A DNA stretch of 64,000 bases from an uncultured Verrucomicrobiota bacterium (GTDB lineage Bacteria > Verrucomicrobiota > Kiritimatiellia > CAIVKH01): positions 124,001 to 188,000 of the forward strand of contig CALMUP010000027.1 in the NCBI GenBank assembly GCA_937872895.1, in the 5' to 3' direction. Position 1 is the first letter of the stretch, and each line of letters starts with the position of its first letter. This document shows, one piece after another, positions 9,589-18,200 of the stretch. The translations under genes and the position numbers were made by a program. The notes under the pieces are model-generated. The model worked only from the letters and a program-made list of their open reading frames with translations. It did no database searches and had not been told where the DNA came from.

Positions 9589-9604
9589 AGCAAACGCCAT
9601 GCCA
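9589..9604 (-). promoter_or_regulatory. Sigma-54 (RpoN) -24/-12 promoter of the urt operon
   Basis: On the minus strand TGGCATGGCGTTTGCT matches the sigma-54 consensus TGGCACGRNNNTTGCW at every defined position but one (T for C at the sixth). The essential GG and GC doublets are exactly 10 bases apart. The predicted start lies about 12 bases past the GC, giving a leader of roughly 85 bases before the urtA GTG. Urea uptake operons are classic nitrogen-regulated targets, which supports the call. In 9605-9828 I see no gene and no convincing pair of NtrC sites, only weak half-site-like sequences. Confidence 0.72.
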
Positions 9605-9828
9605 AGAATATCCGAAGCGCGACCGGCGACGCGCAGGAACGGATCGTGGTGTGCATGCGAAGAATCAACACCGGCAAGGAGAAACAGACGCATCCGATCA
9701 AGCGTTTAACCGGAAGCTCAGCCCGCACCGAAAAGAAAACCAAACACGATCCGAATCCACACCATGCCTAGCGAGGCGGGCGGGATCGTCCCGGACCTGG
9801 CGCTTGCGACAAAGTTGTTGCGCGGCTT

Positions 9829-9852
9829 GAAAAAAGCGACGTTGTTGTCGCG
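9829..9852 (-). terminator. Rho-independent terminator after the Na/Pi symporter gene
   Basis: On the minus strand a five-bp stem GCGAC/GTCGC with a six-base loop (AACAAC) is followed by six T residues. It lies 64 bases after the stop codon of the symporter gene, whose transcript would otherwise run into the urt promoter region. Confidence 0.7.
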
Positions 9853-9915
9853 GCCGATGTTTATTCCGCCGAGTTTGGCGTATCGGCAGGCCGTATCGCG
9901 ACGGAACGTTGCCGG

Positions 9916-11598
9916 CTATTTCTCGTCGGCGATGACTTCCGCGACATTGAAGGCGTGGTCCTTCATGCGGCGGTAGTGGTTGAGGATATCCATGTAGATC
10001 AGGCTTTTCAGGGGGGCGATCTGGTTATTGCTGAGGCGCTGGAGGTGGCGTTTGCGGATCTGCTTCATCAGGCGGGTGACGTTGTCGCCATCGGCGCGGG
10101 CACGGGCGATGATGTCCTTGTTATCGGCTTTCACCGCCTCATTGATCATGTGGACGTATTCGGTGACGGCGGCATGGAGCAGGCGCAGGTCCTGGAGGCC
10201 TTCGGGGCTGATGGTCAGTTGGTTCCTGCGGAGCTTGATCAGGCCCTTGAGCACATTGGTCTGGTAATCGCTCAGGGTTTCGTATTCATCGGCCATGCGG
10301 ATCTGGCCGCGGGCTTCGTCGATGACGTCGTGCGAGACTTCGCCGTTCAGGACGCGGCCGAGGAAGAGCACGACTTCCTTCTGCATCTGGTCGAGGATCT
10401 CCTCGCGTCGGAACAGCTTCTCCTCGATTACCACATTTCCATCGGGGCTGTTGAGGATGGTGTCGAGGTAACCGAACATCTTTTCCGTCGCTTCGCCCAT
10501 GACGTTGATCTGTTCGCGCGACTGGACGATGCCCAGCGCGGGGCTGAGGGCATTGCGCACATCGAGGTAGGTCAGGCGGTGGATTTCCTTCTGGCCCTTG
10601 TCGGGGATGATGCGTTCGACGATCCAGGCGAGCACACCGGCGAACGGAAGGAAGACGAAGGAGTTGATGACGTTGAAGCCCGAGTGCACGGTGGCGATGG
10701 CGCGCAGGATATACGGATAGGTTTCCTGACCATCCTGGAGGACCATGGTGTTCGGGTCGTGTCCGGTGAGGTGGATAACCAGCCGGGTCATGACCGGGAA
10801 GAGGAGGACGAACCAGGTGGTTCCGAGCACGTTGAACATGATGTGGGCCCAGGCGGCGCGTTTGGCGGTGGTGGTGGCGCCGAGGGTGGCGAGGTACGCG
10901 GTGATGGTGGTGCCGATGTTTTCACCAAGCACGAGGGCGGCGGCGGTATGGAACGGGATCACCCCGGACGCGGCCAGGCCCATGGTGATGCCGAGGGTTG
11001 CGGAGGAGGACTGGAGGATCAGGGTCAGCACGCACCCGACGAGTACGCACTTGATGACGCCGGGGTAGGTCGAGGCCTCGAAGGCGTGAAACCAGGCACA
11101 GAAGGCCTCGTCCTTGCGGAGCGGCACGAAACCGTTCTTCATCAATTCCAACCCGAAGAAGATCATACCGATGCCCATCATGGCCATGCCGAGGTAGCGG
11201 ATGCGGTCATTCTTGGCGAACAGGTAGAAAAAGGCGAAGAACCCGAGGATGGGCAGGCCGTATTTGCCGATATCCAGCACGAGGATCCAGCCGGTGATGG
11301 TCGTGCCGACGTTGGCCCCGAAGATCACGCCGATGGCCTGCATCAGGGTCATGAACCCGCTGTTGACCAGGCCGACGACCATGACGGTGGTGATCGAGCT
11401 CGACTGGACGATGCAGGTCACGAGGATACCGACCACCAGGCCCATGAGGCGGTTGTCGGTGGCGATGCTGATCATCTTGCGCAGCCGCTCGCCGGCCACC
11501 GCCTGCAAGCCGTCCGACATGTACCGCATACCGACAAGGAAAATACCGAGGCCACCGACCACGGAAAACAGGATCGAGACAAACATGCCGAGTTCCAT
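9916..11598 (-). CDS. Na/Pi cotransporter family protein with PhoU-like C-terminal domain (NptA/YjbB type)
   Basis: This 560-residue protein has an N-terminal membrane region (residues 1-340) with two inverted repeats. Each carries the QSSS signature of type II sodium-phosphate cotransporters (VQSSSITTVMVVGLVNSG and LQSSSATLGITMGLAASG) plus GANVGTTITGWI and GENIGTTITAYL. The C-terminal part (about 350-560) is a helical PhoU-like domain. It probably moves phosphate with Na+ and may work as an exporter like E. coli YjbB. The ATG at 11598 is preferred (GAGAG eight bases upstream) over a GTG nine codons earlier. Confidence 0.9.
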   Translation of the reverse strand: MELGMFVSILFSVVGGLGIFLVGMRYMSDGLQAVAGERLRKMISIATDNRLMGLVVGILVTCIVQSSSITTVMVVGLVNSGFMTLMQAIGVIFGANVGTTITGWILVLDIGKYGLPILGFFAFFYLFAKNDRIRYLGMAMMGIGMIFFGLELMKNGFVPLRKDEAFCAWFHAFEASTYPGVIKCVLVGCVLTLILQSSSATLGITMGLAASGVIPFHTAAALVLGENIGTTITAYLATLGATTTAKRAAWAHIMFNVLGTTWFVLLFPVMTRLVIHLTGHDPNTMVLQDGQETYPYILRAIATVHSGFNVINSFVFLPFAGVLAWIVERIIPDKGQKEIHRLTYLDVRNALSPALGIVQSREQINVMGEATEKMFGYLDTILNSPDGNVVIEEKLFRREEILDQMQKEVVLFLGRVLNGEVSHDVIDEARGQIRMADEYETLSDYQTNVLKGLIKLRRNQLTISPEGLQDLRLLHAAVTEYVHMINEAVKADNKDIIARARADGDNVTRLMKQIRKRHLQRLSNNQIAPLKSLIYMDILNHYRRMKDHAFNVAEVIADEK

Positions 11599-11857
11599 CT
11601 GCCGCACTCTCTTTCCGCGGCTCACGCCGCGCTAACCAAACCCTAACCGTCCGGGGGAAAAACAAGCCCGCACGTCGGCGGACGATCCAACAGACTGCCC
11701 CATCCGAACCCGCTTGGCAAGCGGGTGTTGCGACGCTTCGGACACGCGCCGTTGGCCCAGAAACGGACCGGATTTCGCACCCGGTCGCTTTCCGCTCCGC
11801 AAGGCTGAACCAAGTCGTCCTTGCATCCCCTGCCAGTTCGGGCTAGGTCAGGAAGGT
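11599..11857. other. Divergent intergenic region with small hairpins
   Basis: This 259-base gap separates the Na/Pi symporter gene (leftward) from the endonuclease-fold gene (rightward) and should hold both promoters. I see a perfect 8-bp hairpin (ACCCGCTT, loop GGC, AAGCGGGT at 11708-11726) and a weaker one around 11771-11791. No riboswitch class is recognised and no small gene is convincing. Confidence 0.4.
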
Positions 11858-13987
11858 ATGGCACAACCTATTCGAATACGGTGGCGGCTGGCGGGACTGC
11901 TGGTGATGGGTGCGGTGGTGGCGGCCTCCGGGGAATCGTTGCGGGTAATGGCGTACAACCTGCGGTATGCGTCCGGGGCGGATGGCAGCAATGCCTGGTT
12001 CCAGGCCGGACAGTCGCCCGCACGGCGCACGGTGGCCCGGGACATCGTGCTCCAGCACCAGCCGCATCTGGTAGGCCTGCAGGAGGGGGAACCGGCGCAA
12101 CTGGACGACCTGGCCGCACTGCTGCCGCCATTGTACCGGATGGAGCGGCAGGGACCGAGCGGAGGCGGCGGCAACGAGCAGGCGGCCTTCCTGTACGACA
12201 CGAACGCGGTGGAGCTGTTGGACCGCGGGGTGTTTTCACTGGGTCCGAGTCCGGGTGGCGGGAATTGGAACCATGTTCCGGGGACACCGTTTGCGCCGTG
12301 GTCGTTGTTCCCGGAGAATTTCTTTGCTTTTCCCCGCGTGGCCTTGTGGGGCCAGTTCCGCTGGCGGGCGAGCGGACAGGATTTCGTTTTCTACACCACC
12401 CATTTCGATGTCTACAACGGTGCCAACGAGGGCTTGTCGCAGGTCAAGAGCGCAGCGCTGATCACCGACGATGCGAAAGCACGTTGCCGTCTCCTTCCGG
12501 CCTCGCCCCTGGCCGTGGTGGTGGGCGACTTCAACGGCAACCAGAACGACCGTGCGTGGAAACTGTTCACCGGCTCGCATACCAACGCGGGGGTCACCGG
12601 CGACTTTACCGACAGTTGGTGGCAGGTCCACGGATCATGGAACAACGCGGGGACGTTCCACGGATTCGCGGGCGGGACACAACCGGCGGATCGGCGCATT
12701 GACTGGATCCTGCACCGGGGCGGATTCACCGCGACCCAGGCGGTGATCGCCACCGGATCCGCGGCGTCGACCAACCTCGCCACCGGGCACACCCATGTGC
12801 TGTACCCTTCGGACCACTACCCGGTGGTGGCAGCGTTGCGTTTCCCTCCCGTCGCGCCGGATGCCGACCGCGATGGGTTGCCCGATGTGCTGGAGTTTGC
12901 CTCGACACGCTCCCACCCCACCCTCGCGGACAGCGACGGCGATCTGCTGCTCGACGGCGAGGAGGACCTCGATGGCGACGGCGTGGTCGGCGGCGGCGAG
13001 AGCGATCCGTCGTGGGGCGGCGACACCCAGCGGCCGACCGACATACGCCGTTATGCGATGGATGGTGTCGTCGATTTCCGCTCGACCCTCGTCGCGCAAA
13101 ACGGGTTGATCCTGCGCGCGGCTTTCGACGGTCGCTACCTGTACGTGGCCACGCAGGACGCGGGCGAGGGCAACGATCACTTCATCTTCATCGCGACCAA
13201 TCCATCCGCCGCGGTCAACGCGCCGTGGGCCAAAGGCGGCACGGTGGGTCGGTATGCGGCGTTTCTCGCCGACGAAAACGACAACGGGTTTGCCGGATGG
13301 TTTGATGCGGCGAACCAGATGATCACCAACCTGTTCCTGGCGCGTGCGGCCACCTATTACGAGAACGGCGGGTGGCTGGAGGGCGTGATCGATGCAGCGG
13401 CGGTGTTCGGAGCGGGTTTCACCGGACCACTTTTCATCGCGGCGGCGCCCTACGGCAACGGCGACGGGGGCGCGCTGATCACCTCGGCGCAGGTGCCGGC
13501 GGGCAACGGGGATGCGCACCTGCTGGGACCCGGCGAATACGTCAACCTGACTCCGGGCGATCTCGATGGCGACGGCATCAACGACGCGGCGGATCCAGAC
13601 CAGGATGGCGACGGATTGCCGGATGCATGGGAGGTCGCGCACGGCCTCGATCCGCGGAGTGCCACCGGCCTGCACGGCGCGGAGGGCGACCTGGATGGCG
13701 ACGGGGTTTCCAACCGTGATGAATGGCGCGGGCGCACCGCGCCGGGCGATGCCGGCGACCGGCTGGTCATCACCGACATGTCGTTATCCGGATCCACCGC
13801 CACGGTGCAGTGGCCGGCCGTATTCGGGGCGAATTACCGGATCGCGCTTGCCACGAACCTTCCGTCCTCCGCCTGGACCGACCTGATCGCCGGGGCGACG
13901 AGTGCATTTCCGGCCGGCATGGCCACGCAACAGGTCAGCTTGCCACCCCCGGCGGCGGGTGTGTTCCGGATCATGCTGGAGCCGTGA
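11858..13987 (+). CDS. Secreted endonuclease/exonuclease/phosphatase-family protein with thrombospondin type 3 repeats
   Basis: This 709-residue protein has a signal peptide (residues 1-26). Residues 28-325 carry an endonuclease/exonuclease/phosphatase (EEP) fold with visible catalytic motifs: MAYNLR, VGLQEG (metal-binding Glu), VVVGDFNGN (Asp and Asn) and PSDHYPVVA (Asp and His). A run of Ca-binding thrombospondin type 3 repeats (DADRDGLPD, DSDGDLLLDGEEDLDGDG) follows, then a beta-rich domain, more type 3 repeats (DQDGDGLPDAWEV) and a C-terminal module with VQWPAVFGANYRIALATNL. It is probably an extracellular nuclease or phosphodiesterase; the substrate is unknown. The ATG at 11858 has AGGAAGG almost touching it, so initiation may be unusual, but no better start precedes the signal peptide. 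Confidence 0.82.
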   Translation: MAQPIRIRWRLAGLLVMGAVVAASGESLRVMAYNLRYASGADGSNAWFQAGQSPARRTVARDIVLQHQPHLVGLQEGEPAQLDDLAALLPPLYRMERQGPSGGGGNEQAAFLYDTNAVELLDRGVFSLGPSPGGGNWNHVPGTPFAPWSLFPENFFAFPRVALWGQFRWRASGQDFVFYTTHFDVYNGANEGLSQVKSAALITDDAKARCRLLPASPLAVVVGDFNGNQNDRAWKLFTGSHTNAGVTGDFTDSWWQVHGSWNNAGTFHGFAGGTQPADRRIDWILHRGGFTATQAVIATGSAASTNLATGHTHVLYPSDHYPVVAALRFPPVAPDADRDGLPDVLEFASTRSHPTLADSDGDLLLDGEEDLDGDGVVGGGESDPSWGGDTQRPTDIRRYAMDGVVDFRSTLVAQNGLILRAAFDGRYLYVATQDAGEGNDHFIFIATNPSAAVNAPWAKGGTVGRYAAFLADENDNGFAGWFDAANQMITNLFLARAATYYENGGWLEGVIDAAAVFGAGFTGPLFIAAAPYGNGDGGALITSAQVPAGNGDAHLLGPGEYVNLTPGDLDGDGINDAADPDQDGDGLPDAWEVAHGLDPRSATGLHGAEGDLDGDGVSNRDEWRGRTAPGDAGDRLVITDMSLSGSTATVQWPAVFGANYRIALATNLPSSAWTDLIAGATSAFPAGMATQQVSLPPPAAGVFRIMLEP

Positions 13988-14010
13988 CGCGGTGTCGCCA
14001 CGCGGGGGCA

Positions 14011-15102
14011 TCAGGTCGCCTGGCCGGAATGCGAGCGCTGGTACTCCTTCGGAGTCATGCCGTGGTAGCGGCTGAACATGCGGGTAAACGATGACGGGTC
14101 GGCGAAGCCGAGAAAATACGTCACGTTCTTCACCGTCATGTCGGTGCGGGCCAGCATGGATGCGGCGCGGCGCATCAGCACATCGATGCTGTACTGTTTC
14201 GGGGTTGTTCCGTAGGCGCGCTTGAATTCGCGGATGAAGTGCGACTCCGACATGCCCACGGCCTGGGCGACATGGAGGATGCAACGGGTGTCCTGCTGGT
14301 GACAGCCCTGTTCCATCATGACCTTCGCCTTCAGGAGCGCCGACTCCTTGCTGATCAGCGACGGCGCGATGGCATTGCCCTGGGAAAGTCCGTTGCGGCG
14401 GATGCCGCGCGAGAACAGCGAGATCGCCCGCATCAGGCAGGCGATGACATCGGAGCAGATACCGTATTGGCTTTCGGCAATGCTGGCGGCAACCTCGTTA
14501 AGGATCGCGGTCACCGGGGCGCGTTCGGGATCACCCACGGTCAGGCCAACGCCCTGGCGTATGTAGAACCATTCGTAAAACGGAGTGAAGGCCATGTCGA
14601 TGGTCTCTCCGGACTCCTGGGGGATCTGCGACACGTCGATGACGAGGTCGAAATTCACCACAAGCAGGCGCCACGGCGCGGCATCCCCGTTCACGGTCCA
14701 GGCGGATTGATGGGCCGTTCCGGGTGGAAGCACGAGCAGGCGACCGGCAACACATTCCTCGGAGCGCTTCCGATCGGGCAGGTGGATGGTTCCGGTGCCG
14801 TCGAGGGTGTAGAGCATTTCGGAGTGCGGATGGGTGTGCATCGGGTAGAAGCCGTGGCGGGCATGCTCATGCACACCAACATAGCGGACGATGAATTCCA
14901 CGCCCTGGGTCCGGATGTGGACCGGCCCCAGCCAGCGTCGCTTGACGTAGCGAATGGCACCGGTAGGCCAAGGCTGTTCAAGCCCGTTAACGGCTACACG
15001 GTCAACGATGCGCCCGCCCGGATAAGGGACGTGCTTGTAGTATTCGGCATCTTCCACCCGGCATCCCCGCTTCAGGTAATGATCCACGAAACACCCTAGC
15101 AC
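14011..15102 (-). CDS. AraC-family transcriptional regulator with N-terminal cupin sensor domain
   Basis: This 363-residue protein has an N-terminal cupin-type ligand pocket (residues about 80-150, with HARHGFYPMHTHPHSEMLYTL and LLVLPPGTAHQS). A C-terminal pair of helix-turn-helix units follows (about 255-355), ending with the AraC signature FLGFADPSSFTRMFSRYHGMTPKEY. The inducer is unknown; in this family it is often a sugar. The start is uncertain: GTG at 15102 gives the full frame, and a second GTG lies five codons inside. It lies just downstream of, and in the same direction as, the giant CotH gene, and converges with the EEP gene. Its targets cannot be read from the sequence. Confidence 0.88.
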   Translation of the reverse strand: MLGCFVDHYLKRGCRVEDAEYYKHVPYPGGRIVDRVAVNGLEQPWPTGAIRYVKRRWLGPVHIRTQGVEFIVRYVGVHEHARHGFYPMHTHPHSEMLYTLDGTGTIHLPDRKRSEECVAGRLLVLPPGTAHQSAWTVNGDAAPWRLLVVNFDLVIDVSQIPQESGETIDMAFTPFYEWFYIRQGVGLTVGDPERAPVTAILNEVAASIAESQYGICSDVIACLMRAISLFSRGIRRNGLSQGNAIAPSLISKESALLKAKVMMEQGCHQQDTRCILHVAQAVGMSESHFIREFKRAYGTTPKQYSIDVLMRRAASMLARTDMTVKNVTYFLGFADPSSFTRMFSRYHGMTPKEYQRSHSGQAT

Positions 15103-15170
15103 GCCGAGTCGGTGAATGCGAAAACAATGTCAGTTCATGATGATGATCGCGTACGCCTCCGGTCATGGCG

Positions 15171-15205
15171 GCCCTCAACGGCACCCGGCGGGTGACGTTG
15201 AGGGC
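15171..15205. repeat. Strong hairpin between the CotH gene and the AraC gene
   Basis: A 10-bp perfect outer stem (GCCCTCAACG with CGTTGAGGGC), one mismatch and an inner 5-bp stem (CACCC/GGGTG) close on a three-base loop. It lies 14 bases after the CotH stop codon. It lacks a T-run on either strand, so it is a 3'-end stabiliser or REP-like palindrome, not a canonical terminator. Confidence 0.6.
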
Positions 15206-15218
15206 GGCATCATGTCCC

Positions 15219-18200
15219 CTACTCCTCGGGCGCGACCAGAATTTCATCCACGCGCAACTCGGCGCGGGCACCGGACGTTCCGGAAAGCAGATAGTAGCGC
15301 CACAGGAGCTGGACGTGCTCCTCGCCGATGGCTTCGGCGGGAAGGGTGACCGGCCCGATGACCTGGCTGTGTCCGGCGCTCGCGTTGCGTACGTATTCGA
15401 CGATGTTCGTGCCGTTGAGCACATTCTGGAATTCCCCGGTGACGCCGACGCGGTACTGCAACCGCACCGCGTACACGCGGACATTCGGGTTCACGGTGCC
15501 GCCGGTCCAGGTGACGGATGCGCCATCGAGGTTGAGGGTGTCCACCGCCATCAGCGCGGCGCCGAGATCACGGCCTCGGCCGGTGTTGATGAACGAAACG
15601 CCGTTGGTGCCGAGACCGTTGATGCGGGTGCGCGAGGTCGCGGCATAGGGGAAGTTCGCATCGTTGGTATGTGCCGCGTCGGCGGCGGGAATATGGTAGG
15701 CATGTTCCAGTTTCGACGTGATGGTGGAGTCGTTCTCCACGCCCTGGAGGAAGAGCATGTGCGGCGGGTAGGTGCCGGCGGCCTGGTTGGTGAACCACTG
15801 GGTGAAGCCGACGGAGCCGAGCTCGAGGATATGCGGTTCGGGAAAGACCAGCGCGCGGAACGAGGTCTGCGCGGGGGTCGTCTCGCCATCATCGGCCGTA
15901 ACGGTGATGGTGGCCTGGCCACGGGACTCCGGAGCGAGGACGAGGTTGCCGCTGCTGATGCCGGCCAGCACGACATTGGTGTTGTCGGACTGGGCGGAAT
16001 AGGTCAGCGGATCGCTGTTCGGGTCGGCGAACACGGAGGCCAGGCTGATCAGCGTCGCGCTGTCGTTTTCGATGAGCGACTGCAGGCCCGGCGCCTGCAC
16101 CACGTAGGGCGGGAGGTTGGGCAATGGAAGGGCGACGCCTTCCACGGTGAAGTTGTCGAACCGGTTGTTGCCCGCCGTGCCGCCGCCTCCCTGGGCGAAG
16201 GTGATCCGGACGATGAAGTTCGGGTTGTCATCGGCACCCGGGACGGCGGTGAAGTCGAACGTGTAGAGGACGGGGGTTCCATCCACCGGCGACAGGGTCG
16301 TGTAGGTGGTGTAGTTCGTGCCGTCGAGCGTGTAGTCCACGATCTGGCTGCCCGCCCCCGAGCCGGAGCGGCGGCTTTCGTACTTCACGAGGATGTCCTC
16401 GTATCCGGTGGTCGGCAGCTTGACCGTCATGGTGGCGCCGATCGGATTGTTCACCCGGAGGTGCGAGCTGGCGGCATCGCCGTTGCGCGCGTTTTCACCG
16501 AAGAAGTCCTGGCCGGTGCCGGAGGTCACTTCGGTGGTGGGGCCGTTGGTGACGGTCCAGGTCGCGCCGCCCGCGGTATAGGTGGGCGTCAGGAGCGTGC
16601 CGGTGTTGTTGAAGTTCCAGTAGTGGATCAGCTCGGACTCCGGTTCCGGCGGGATCTCCTCGAAGACGGCCTTGAACTCGGCATCGCCGGCAAGCGACAC
16701 GGTGATGGTCTGGTTGGTGCTGTAGAAGGCCGGCGCCGAAGCGACCTTGGTCACCACCGACAGGTTCTGCACCAGCAGGTTGTTCTCGTTGCCTGCGGTG
16801 TAGTTCCAGGCGCGGAACCGCGAGATGCTCTTGTTCGCGTGGTTCTGGAGATTTCCCGTGAAGGCGTACAAGGTGCCGCCGGCGCGGATCTTGGCCGCAT
16901 AGTTCGACGTGCCGGTCAGGGTCACTTCCACATCGATGCCCTGGGTGGTGAACGGGATGCCGGACGAGGAGCCGTTCAGCGTGTAGTGCGAGCCGCCACC
17001 GCCGAAATACAGCTCCCACAGCGGTTGATCGGAGGAATTCCGGAGGGCGATGCCGACGCTGGCACCGGAATTGATGTTTCCATGGGCAAACCGCGCGCGG
17101 AAGGTCTGGCCGGAAACCATCGCGGAGGAGAAGGTGCGGTAGGCATTCGCCTCCTGGCTGCTATTGGCGTAGAGGCCCCAGCGTTTCGGCGGGCCGGCGG
17201 AGAGGAAGTGTCCGTTCTGGCTGCTGTTGCCGCTGGTGGTCTGCAGCGACCAGGCGGCGAACCCGCTGCCGAGGTTGCTGTTGTTGGTCCAGTTCGAATA
17301 ATTGGTCGCGTCATCGGAGGCCTGCGCGCTCACCGACGAGGTCACGGCCACCCACTCCACGAACCGGAAGCCGGGCTTCGGCACCGCGGTCAGGGTGACT
17401 GCGTGTTCGGAGAAGTACTCGCCCGACCACGGATACGTGCCGGCGACACCGGCGGTGTTGCTGTCGATCAACAGGCTGTTGACCATGACCGCACCCTGGG
17501 TGGTGTTGGTGACCTGTACGGTCAGGCCGACCGGGAAGGATAGATTGAAGTGGTCGCGCAGATGGCCCCAGACGTGGCCGGGGCGCACGGAAAGGTAGCC
17601 ATGGATGCGCTGCACGCTGCCGGACCATCCGGTCGGATAATACCAGCGGTTCTTGTGTTCGGTCATTTCCGGAGCATACAGGTTCCTCATTGCATCGAAG
17701 ACCGGCAGGGTACGGTTGGTGGCCAGGCTGGAGTTGAGCAGGTCGGCAAAGCGGTTGATGAAACGCGCCTTGAAGACGGGGTTATCCAGCGACTTCCGCA
17801 GCAGCAGCGTCGCGTTCAGGCTGTTGCCGAACGAGAAGTTGTTGGTGGCGGTGGCGAAGGCCAGTGTGTTGAACGCGGCGTGGAGATTGACATCCGCGTT
17901 GTAGCCGGGGTTGTAGGAATACGGCAGGCCGAGGCCGAGGTCGGTGTCGAAGAACATCCACCGCCAGCGGCCATCATGGCGCGGGTGTGCGCCGGGACTG
18001 TTGTCCGCGGCGACGGTGCGCCAGACGCGGGCGTTGTTGCCGGGCCAGTCGGTATTGCCGGCGAAGATCTCGTAGATGTTGTAGTCGATGTAGTTGTCCA
18101 CATCGATGCGGCTGTTCAGGGTGGTGAAGCTGCCGGAACTGGCGAACTCGTTGTTGCCGGCGCGGGTCAGGATGTCAAGGAAGTCATTGGTCATGGCCGG

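Noticed and set aside
9755-9830. NtrC enhancer sites upstream of the sigma-54 promoter
   Set aside because: Only weak half-site-like sequences (for example CACACCAT) occur, without the dyad symmetry expected of NtrC sites.
11820-11870. Possible small SRP (4.5S) RNA, because of GGTCAGGAAGG and surrounding hairpins
   Set aside because: The SRP core GGTCAGG-CCGGAAGG-AGCA is missing; only a chance fragment plus a purine-rich stretch before the ATG at 11858 is present.
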